DNA of 5,315 nucleotides from Spirochaetaceae bacterium (GTDB taxonomy: Bacteria > Spirochaetota > Spirochaetia > DSM-2461). Within the stretch, counting starts at the first letter, position 1. Each line of letters begins with the position of its first letter. This document shows, one piece after another, positions 1-4,601 of the stretch. Location: positions 1-5,315 of the forward strand of contig JAEINM010000306.1 of assembly GCA_016342385.1 (NCBI GenBank), written 5' to 3'. A model generated the notes under the pieces. That model saw only the letters and a list, made by a program, of their open reading frames with translations, was not told the DNA's origin and did no database searches. Made by a program: the position numbers and the translations under genes.

Positions 1-1662
1 AACTCTTGCTGTTACGGGGACAATAAAACTATGATTAATAGTGTTAGTCTTCGTGGGTCCTGAAAATGTTTGTGTAGTTACACTAGTCTGTGTCCCTACA
101 GCAGTTGTTAAATCAGCATCTCCAAACAAACTTGCAGCAGTAATCTCTGGAACTGTCCCAGTTGAATCTGTTGCACTATACGTGGTAGTTGTTACAGTTG
201 GATTATTGGCTGTTGTCTGAAGATCAAATACAGGATTGTAGAAAATACCAGAAGAGAGTGTAAGTCTTCCACTTGGTGAAGTCGCTTCCAGAATACCACC
301 TAATTCAAATTCCAGTTCTACCTGGGTTGTTTCATTTGGATCTTCCACAGATGTTGAATAAGACCAGGTAGAATTATCAAATCCGGTTTCAGCCTGAGAT
401 AGGCTTATATCCATATACCCGTTGTCATTAGTTTTAATTGATGTAAAATCAAAATTTATTTTAGCTCTTGTTCTTGCCTGGAGAATATCGGATATTACAA
501 ATTTAGGATCCATACCGGCACTGATACCAAATGTTATATTTCCGTGTCTCTGATCTTCAGAACGGGCAAGAGTGCTTCCAATTAAACCAGTTGCAGTTCC
601 TAGAGTAGCGACATCGATACTACCACCGCCGAACATTTCTCCATTAGCTACGGTCTCATTAAAAGTAGCCAGACCAATGGTATAGTTCAGAGTCGAAACA
701 TCATCAACAGTTCCTGCTCCTGTTGTATTATCATAGGCTGTTCTAACATCGACAGTTAGAGGAATACCGTTTGCTGGAGCCGGTGCAATACCATGCACCA
801 TACCAAACCTGAGAGATGCAGTTAAAGGCATGGAGAATCCCGCGATTTCTAAGGGGAGCTGTCCGGTGGCTTCTATGTCCCAGTCATCATCTAACTGTGA
901 AAGTGCTGGTTTTCCATCACTATTCATACCATATTTAATTGATTTAGATGTTGTTGTACTGGCTACGGGGACAACTTCTCCCACAGTCCATGAATAATCA
1001 TATACACCACCCTGTAGGGTTGATGCATCCTGAGCATTGAAAGCTAGGGAAACACCCATAAAACCTAAGTCGACTCCGGCACCGATCCTGAAATAATTTC
1101 CCACAACGAAACTTGTAATATCTGCTGATTCACTAGTTGTAAATTCGGCAACATTGTTTGCATCGGCATCGGATACAACAGTTTCTTCTAAAGTTATATT
1201 CCCGTCATCTCCTACGTTCAGATTACCGCGCTTTCCAAGCTGGAAACCACCGACGATTCCCGACTGCATACCTGCTATTGGCATCATATAACCAAGTTGA
1301 AAAGCGACATTTCCATCGGCTGTACTTGCGCCGTTAAAAATACCACCTAACCCAGTTGTCGTAAACGGATTTATTATAGTAGAGACAGGTCCGATTGTAT
1401 CATCCTTTGGTAGATTGGCCCATGATTCATAGTTTCCATATGCTGTATAGAAAGAAAAACCGGGGAACTCGGAAAGTTCTGCCGGTGAAGTTATGATCAC
1501 GTCGATTCCATCATACATTGTTCCATTAGTTACAGCGTTTAACATAGAATGGGGCACTGTATCAGTTTTTTCACTTAAGGGATTTGTCCAGGTTGTGTCC
1601 TGAGCGGCAAGTCCCAAAGTCATAACTGACAAAGCAGTTAAGATAAGCAATAATTTTTTCAC
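1..1662 (-). CDS. Secreted Thr-rich probable outer-membrane beta-barrel/surface protein, 3' end beyond window
   Basis: The reverse strand is open for 554 codons from a GTG at 1662 to the window edge; I checked every in-frame triplet and found no stop. The start is fixed by an in-frame TAA just upstream and by AAGGAG at 1670-1675, 7 nt away. Residues 1-20 (MKKLLLILTA then LSVMTLGLAA) form a signal peptide, probably cut after Ala19 or Ala20 by signal peptidase I; there is no lipobox. The mature part has no Cys, about 75 Thr, and many Gly, Asn and Asp. Alternating polar/hydrophobic strands ending in aromatic residues (about 118-142, 188-208, 278-290, 376-384, 447-476) suggest a porin-like outer-membrane barrel. 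I do not recognise the family. Inference: a spirochaetal outer-membrane or surface protein. It is transcribed divergently from the lipoprotein. A secreted non-barrel surface protein is the main alternative; the missing C terminus would decide. Confidence 0.8.
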   Translation of the reverse strand, partial: MKKLLLILTALSVMTLGLAAQDTTWTNPLSEKTDTVPHSMLNAVTNGTMYDGIDVIITSPAELSEFPGFSFYTAYGNYESWANLPKDDTIGPVSTIINPFTTTGLGGIFNGASTADGNVAFQLGYMMPIAGMQSGIVGGFQLGKRGNLNVGDDGNITLEETVVSDADANNVAEFTTSESADITSFVVGNYFRIGAGVDLGFMGVSLAFNAQDASTLQGGVYDYSWTVGEVVPVASTTTSKSIKYGMNSDGKPALSQLDDDWDIEATGQLPLEIAGFSMPLTASLRFGMVHGIAPAPANGIPLTVDVRTAYDNTTGAGTVDDVSTLNYTIGLATFNETVANGEMFGGGSIDVATLGTATGLIGSTLARSEDQRHGNITFGISAGMDPKFVISDILQARTRAKINFDFTSIKTNDNGYMDISLSQAETGFDNSTWSYSTSVEDPNETTQVELEFELGGILEATSPSGRLTLSSGIFYNPVFDLQTTANNPTVTTTTYSATDSTGTVPEITAASLFGDADLTTAVGTQTSVTTQTFSGPTKTNTINHSFIVPVTARV

Positions 1663-1669
1663 TTAAAAT

Positions 1670-1675
1670 CTCCTT
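1670..1675 (-). promoter_or_regulatory. Shine-Dalgarno of the barrel-like protein gene
   Basis: Read on the reverse strand, AAGGAG lies 7 nt before the GTG at 1662. Because the codon directly upstream of the GTG is TAA and the next in-frame ATG falls inside the signal peptide (codon 14), this site decides the non-ATG start. Confidence 0.75.
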
Positions 1676-1698
1676 AGAAATAAATAATTTTTTCCTTA

Positions 1699-1728
1699 TA
1701 AATATCGTTCATTTTTTTATAAATGCAA
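1699..1728 (-). promoter_or_regulatory. Weak sigma-70-like promoter candidate for the barrel-like protein gene
   Basis: On the reverse strand, TTGCAT (1728-1723) is followed after 18 nt by TATTTA (1704-1699), giving a leader of roughly 30 nt before the GTG. The -10 match is poor and the whole region is AT-rich, so this is only a candidate. Its -35 overlaps the left arm of the inverted repeat at 1727-1745. Confidence 0.25.
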
Positions 1729-1745
1729 TAGGAAATATTCCTATT
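1727..1745. promoter_or_regulatory. Operator-like inverted repeat in the divergent intergenic region
   Basis: AATAGGAA (1727-1734), spacer ATA, then TTCCTATT (1738-1745) form a perfect 8-bp-arm dyad. It sits between two divergent envelope-protein genes and touches the candidate leftward -35. A dimeric repressor or activator site is a reasonable reading. The arms are AT-rich apart from GG/CC, so chance is possible, and no regulator can be named. Confidence 0.35.
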
Positions 1746-1801
1746 TTTTCCTGTAAAAAATGGATTCGGCACTTTTTAGAGGTTTTTTTTACGAAAATAT
1801 C

Positions 1802-1807
1802 TATAAT
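1802..1807 (+). promoter_or_regulatory. Consensus -10 element for the lipoprotein gene
   Basis: A perfect TATAAT lies 22 nt before the lipoprotein ATG. No good -35 is seen at 16-18 nt upstream, where the bases around 1779-1784 are GAGGTT. If the element is used, transcription would start near 1814, giving a very short leader that begins at or within the RBS. The AT-rich setting lowers confidence. Confidence 0.35.
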
Positions 1808-1813
1808 ATTAAG

Positions 1814-1820
1814 AAAAGGA
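1814..1820 (+). promoter_or_regulatory. Shine-Dalgarno of the lipoprotein gene
   Basis: AAAAGGA ends 9 nt before the ATG at 1830. The lipoprotein signal peptide begins at that same ATG, so both signals support this start. Confidence 0.65.
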
Positions 1821-1829
1821 ATAAACAAT

Positions 1830-2609
1830 ATGAAAAAAACAATCAAATTACTGAATCTCCTTCTCTTGGCAGGACTTCTCACCTCATGTCTTTCCAGCGG
1901 AGTCGATATTGTGGTCAATAAAGACGGCAGCGGAGAGATTATCCAGACTTTCCAGATTCAAAAGGAATACATGGCCTTTATGAATCAGGGAGAAACCCAG
2001 ACTGATCCCAATATGATCGACAGGCAGGCCCTGTCCAATATGGCGGCCTCTATGGGAGAAGGTGTGACTTTGAAAAAAGTCGAACCGGCTGATGCGGCAT
2101 CACCCTATGGGGGATACAAGGCTTATTTTGTCTTCTCTGACATATCAAAGGTCAGGACCCCCTCCAGTCCCATGACGACTCCGGGAGAGTTGACAGACAG
2201 CTCAGACTGGATCAGCTTTGCCTTTAAAAAAGGGGGGACATCGACTCTGACAGTCATGACAACCGGCAGTGACCAGATGGATGATTCAGATGAAATGGAG
2301 ATGACAGAGGAGACCACATCTGAAGAGGATGAAGGCATGAAAGAACAGATGAAAGAGATCTATAAAACCATGCACTTCTGGGTTAAAATCCGGGTTAACG
2401 GAAACATCAGTAATACTAATGCCCTCTATTCCGACCAGTCGGAAGTGGTAATGATGGATATGAACTTCGAAAAAATTGTGGAGAATGATTCCCTGTTCTC
2501 TCATTTAACAGCCAGTGCCAATGCGGATCTGGAAGATGTAAGAGATGAACTTGAAAAAGTGGGAGTGAGGATCGATGATCAGGAGAAAATTGAAATTTCC
2601 TTCCGATGA
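1830..2609 (+). CDS. Envelope lipoprotein, LppM-like N-terminal domain
   Basis: A 259-residue protein with a lipoprotein signal peptide: KK at the N terminus, a Leu-rich core, and lipobox LTSC with the lipidated Cys at residue 20. It should be membrane-anchored on the periplasmic or outer face. The first mature stretch, VDIVVNKDGSGEI (25-37), resembles the opening strand of LppM-type domains, in which a 'I/V-N-x-DGSG' turn follows the lipidated Cys; this assignment is from memory of the family. A strand-rich core (about 78-146) is followed by an acidic, Met-rich, low-complexity linker (about 148-176). A second strand region, KIRVNGNISNTNA, starts at 186, and the protein ends with a short helix and a final strand. 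There are no catalytic motifs and no C-terminal membrane anchor. Its stop codon directly abuts that of the convergent STAS gene. The molecular role is unknown. The gene call is secure; the domain name is moderate. Confidence 0.85.
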   Translation: MKKTIKLLNLLLLAGLLTSCLSSGVDIVVNKDGSGEIIQTFQIQKEYMAFMNQGETQTDPNMIDRQALSNMAASMGEGVTLKKVEPADAASPYGGYKAYFVFSDISKVRTPSSPMTTPGELTDSSDWISFAFKKGGTSTLTVMTTGSDQMDDSDEMEMTEETTSEEDEGMKEQMKEIYKTMHFWVKIRVNGNISNTNALYSDQSEVVMMDMNFEKIVENDSLFSHLTASANADLEDVRDELEKVGVRIDDQEKIEISFR

Positions 2610-2921
2610 TTACTCTCCTCTAATGGTGAAAAACTCATTCAGGCGCATAACCGTGAATAATTCCAGCAGATCAGACGAAAGATTAATGAGAACCAGATGA
2701 GAATCTCTGGCGGATAATGTATTGTGGGTTGAAACCAGAAGCCCGATTCCCATGGAGTCGATCATATCAATGTCCCGGAAATTCATTATAATTTCCGGGA
2801 CATTTTCCGACAGGAGCTTCTTTAAGGTATTTCGCAGGATTTCCACGGAATTCGAGACAAGGTTATCGGTAAACCTGATCTCTACTGATTCTTTATTCTT
2901 CTCGATTATAAAATTACTCAT
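2610..2921 (-). CDS. STAS-domain protein, anti-anti-sigma factor (SpoIIAA-like) type
   Basis: A 103-residue single-domain protein, the usual length for stand-alone STAS proteins. The hallmark is the stretch IDMIDSMGIGLLVSTHNTL (51-69), in which D55-S56-x-G58 matches the phosphorylation loop of SpoIIAA/RsbV; Ser56 is the expected phospho-acceptor. The tail LFTVMRLNEFFTI (88-100) matches the family's C-terminal helix and strand. Known family members bind or release a serine-kinase anti-sigma factor according to phosphorylation. Here no kinase, phosphatase or sigma gene is adjacent, so the partner is unknown. ATG 2921 has AGGAG at 2935-2939, a long 13-nt spacing, but no ATG, GTG or TTG lies in frame between them. 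The coding sequence contains a 15-bp-arm inverted repeat (2769-2804). It converges on the lipoprotein gene with no gap. A chemotaxis or second-messenger STAS role is an alternative to sigma control. Confidence 0.88.
   Translation of the reverse strand: MSNFIIEKNKESVEIRFTDNLVSNSVEILRNTLKKLLSENVPEIIMNFRDIDMIDSMGIGLLVSTHNTLSARDSHLVLINLSSDLLELFTVMRLNEFFTIRGE
2769..2804 (+). terminator. Terminator-like hairpin inside the STAS coding region, oriented for the lipoprotein transcript
   Basis: AATGTCCCGGAAATT (2769-2783), loop CATTAT, and AATTTCCGGGACATT (2790-2804) form a perfect 15-bp stem. On the + strand it is followed by two more T, so TTTT spans 2803-2806, then CC. On the reverse strand no T run follows. 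The orientation fits an intrinsic terminator for the lipoprotein mRNA about 160 nt past its stop, antisense to the STAS gene. The short U run makes termination plausible rather than certain. The same stem would also form in the STAS mRNA, where it spans codons for about residues 40-51. Confidence 0.5.
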
Positions 2922-2934
2922 ACTATTTTTGTTG

Positions 2935-2939
2935 CTCCT
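2935..2939 (-). promoter_or_regulatory. Shine-Dalgarno of the STAS gene, long spacing
   Basis: AGGAG on the reverse strand lies 13 nt before the ATG at 2921, longer than the usual 5-9 nt. No other start codon lies in frame between them, so the ATG stands but translation may be weak. Confidence 0.5.
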
Positions 2940-2960
2940 GTTACTTTTACCCTATTGAAG

Positions 2961-2989
2961 AATATATCATAAATGAAAAAAAAGCTAAA
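2961..2989 (-). promoter_or_regulatory. Promoter candidate for the STAS gene
   Basis: On the reverse strand, TTTAGC (2989-2984) and TATATT (2966-2961) are separated by 17 nt. The -10 matches TATAAT at five of six positions; the -35 is weak. The predicted leader is about 30 nt and includes the AGGAG. The AT-rich context limits confidence. Confidence 0.35.
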
Positions 2990-3004
2990 GGTTCTATCAT
3001 TTCG

Positions 3005-3034
3005 TTGACCCCAAATTACATAAATTGGTATAAA
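3005..3034 (+). promoter_or_regulatory. Strong sigma-70-type promoter at the purB start (leaderless arrangement)
   Basis: TTGACC (3005-3010), an 18-nt spacer and TATAAA (3029-3034) each match the consensus at five of six positions. The -10 ends only 5 nt before the purB ATG at 3040, so transcription would begin at or next to the A of the ATG. The bases between the -10 and the ATG (GACC), and those just upstream, contain no Shine-Dalgarno. Confidence 0.6.
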
Positions 3035-3039
3035 AGACC

Positions 3040-4464
3040 ATGGAACAGATAGAAAATGTACTGGCACAACGGTACGCATCGAAATCGATGAAAGAGATAT
3101 GGTCCCCGGAAGGACGTATACTGATGGAGAGGGATCTCTGGATCTCTGTGTTAAAAGCTCAGAAAGAACTGGGACTGCCTATTGATGATGATGTGATTTC
3201 ATCCTATGAGAAAGTTAAAAACCATGTGGATCTTCAATCCATTAAAAACAGGGAAAAACTCACACGACACGATGTGAAATCGAGAATTGAAGAATTCTGT
3301 GATCTAGCGGGATACGAGCACATTCACAAGGGGATGACAAGCCGTGACCTGACAGAAAATGTCGAGCAGCTTCAGGTCTACAAAAGTCTTCAGCTTATAA
3401 GATCGAAAGCGGTGACAGCCCTCATCAGATTATCGGAAAAAGCCGATTTCTATCGGAGCCAGATTATTACAGCCAGAACCCATAATGTGGCGGCACAGCC
3501 CACAACTTTCGGCAAACGGATAGCCATGTTCGGACAGGAACTCCTCCTGGCCATAGAAAATCTTGACCGGGTCGTAGAAAACTACCCGGTCAGAGGAATT
3601 AAAGGTGCCGTGGGAACACAGCTGGATCAGCTGACCCTGTTTGACGGCGATACGGCTAAAGCCAATGAACTGGAGGAGAAAATTATCCGCCATCTGGGTA
3701 TAAGCCGGAGCATAAATGCCGTGGGACAGGTTTACCCCAGAAGTCTCGATCATCAGGTGGTAAGTGCCTTGTACCAGCTGAGCAGCGGCCCATCAAGTTT
3801 TGCCAAAACACTTAGAATTATGGCTGGAAATGAAACCGCCAGTGAAGGTTTTGCCAAAGGACAGGTCGGTTCATCCGCCATGCCTCATAAAATGAACAGC
3901 CGTTCCTGCGAGAGAGTCAACGGTTTTCACCTGATTATAAATGGCTATATGAATATGGTCGCCGGACTGGCAGGAGACCAGTGGAATGAAGGAGATGTTT
4001 CCTGTTCTGTGGTCAGAAGGGTGGCCCTACCCGACAGTTTCTACGCCATTGACGGTCTTTTTGAAACTTTCCTGACAATTCTCGAGCAGATGACCACATT
4101 CCCCGCGGTAATAGACAGAGAAAATACCTATTACTTCCCCTTCCTCTCGACGACGACCATTATGATGGAAGCAGTCAAAAAAGGTGCCGGAAGAGAAACA
4201 GCTCATGAAGCGATTAAAGAACACGCTGTAGCCACCGTTCACGATCTGCGCCATGGAAAAATCAGCACGAACAACCTGCTCGATCGACTGGCTGCCGACA
4301 AAAGACTGGGACTCTCGATGGAAGAGATGAAAGCTATTCTTTCCAGAGGAGAAGAACTGGTCGGCGCCGCATCAGCCCAGATAGACATATTCCGCAGTGA
4401 AGCCGAATCGTGGAAAAATAAATTTCCCGAAGCAGCAGATTATAATCCCGGGGATATATTGTAA
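3040..4464 (+). CDS. purB: Adenylosuccinate lyase
   Basis: A 474-residue cytosolic enzyme of the fumarase/aspartase superfamily, normally a homotetramer. It releases fumarate at two purine steps: SAICAR to AICAR, and adenylosuccinate to AMP. Visible motifs in order are NVLAQRYAS (6-14), TRHDVK (75-80), GMTSRDLTEN (98-107), ARTHNVAAQPTTFGKR (145-160, with the expected acid/base His148), the superfamily signature GSSAMPHKMN (277-286, with the mobile-loop catalytic Ser at 278 or 279) and QWNEGDVSCSVVRR (314-327). Length and motifs are full, with no damage. The subgroup with 'MTSRDLTENVEQLQ' is, from memory, the one found in actinobacteria and some other phyla rather than the Bacillus type. The start is fixed by the conserved N terminus, even though no Shine-Dalgarno precedes it. 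It stands alone, divergent from STAS and convergent with the amidase gene; no other purine genes are visible. Confidence 0.97.
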   Translation: MEQIENVLAQRYASKSMKEIWSPEGRILMERDLWISVLKAQKELGLPIDDDVISSYEKVKNHVDLQSIKNREKLTRHDVKSRIEEFCDLAGYEHIHKGMTSRDLTENVEQLQVYKSLQLIRSKAVTALIRLSEKADFYRSQIITARTHNVAAQPTTFGKRIAMFGQELLLAIENLDRVVENYPVRGIKGAVGTQLDQLTLFDGDTAKANELEEKIIRHLGISRSINAVGQVYPRSLDHQVVSALYQLSSGPSSFAKTLRIMAGNETASEGFAKGQVGSSAMPHKMNSRSCERVNGFHLIINGYMNMVAGLAGDQWNEGDVSCSVVRRVALPDSFYAIDGLFETFLTILEQMTTFPAVIDRENTYYFPFLSTTTIMMEAVKKGAGRETAHEAIKEHAVATVHDLRHGKISTNNLLDRLAADKRLGLSMEEMKAILSRGEELVGAASAQIDIFRSEAESWKNKFPEAADYNPGDIL

Positions 4465-4466
4465 AT

Positions 4467-4496
4467 GGCAGGGGACGGTCGCGACCGTCCCCTGCC
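4467..4496. repeat. 30-bp perfect GC-rich palindrome downstream of purB (REP-like)
   Basis: GGCAGGGGACGGTCG (4467-4481) is followed with no spacer by its exact reverse complement (4482-4496), 2 nt after the purB stop. As RNA it would fold into a stem of about 13 bp with a tight loop. Neither side has a clear T run (TTAGTC on +, ATTTAC on -), so it is not a classic intrinsic terminator, though it could protect or slow 3' ends of both convergent transcripts. Palindromes carrying GGGGAC...GTCCCC occur in many genomes as REP-type elements mobilised by Y1 (RAYT) transposases; applying that here is inference. Confidence 0.7.
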
Positions 4497-4566
4497 TTAG
4501 TCTGGTTCGGAGGATTAAACCAAAACTCCTATGAAAGGTTCTCGTGCCTTAGTCTGGTTTGGAGGA
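4493..4566. repeat. Imperfect direct repeat, 22-bp unit at 52-bp spacing
   Basis: Two copies beginning TGCCTTAGTCTGGTT and ending GGAGGA lie at 4493-4514 and 4545-4566, with one mismatch (C4508 against T4560). A further shared octamer TGAAAGGT follows each (4532-4539 and 4581-4588, offset 49), so the homologous block is probably longer and carries a 3-nt indel. The first copy shares its TGCC with the palindrome. With the palindrome this fills most of the 137-bp convergent spacer 4465-4601, which holds no gene that I can support. Confidence 0.65.
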
Positions 4567-4601
4567 AAAAGAAGTTCTTTTGAAAGGTAAATCCGGGTAC
4601 T

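Noticed and set aside
13..978. Shared 11-mer TACGGGGACAA near 17 and 965 within the barrel-like gene
   Set aside because: It encodes similar V/I-V-P-V segments; such a short match is compatible with chance or with strand-level similarity in a repetitive barrel protein.
1709..1918. 69-codon reverse frame across the lipoprotein start
   Set aside because: It overlaps the lipoprotein gene and the AT-rich control region, and its product is low-complexity K/I/F-rich with no recognisable domain.
2466..2503. Possible reverse-strand terminator for the STAS gene within the lipoprotein 3' end (GAGAA/TTCTC next to an A run)
   Set aside because: The stem is only 5 bp with a 10-nt loop, and there is a 5-nt gap before the T tract; too weak to call.
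3565..3591. Bulged inverted repeat GACCGGG...CCCGGTC inside purB
   Set aside because: The 7-bp stem with an internal bulge and a 3-bp extension encodes ordinary purB residues; it is weak, with no T run, and is probably coincidence.
3430..3753. 107-codon reverse frame inside purB
   Set aside because: It is antisense to well-conserved purB motifs and its translation resembles no family; it is a shadow frame.
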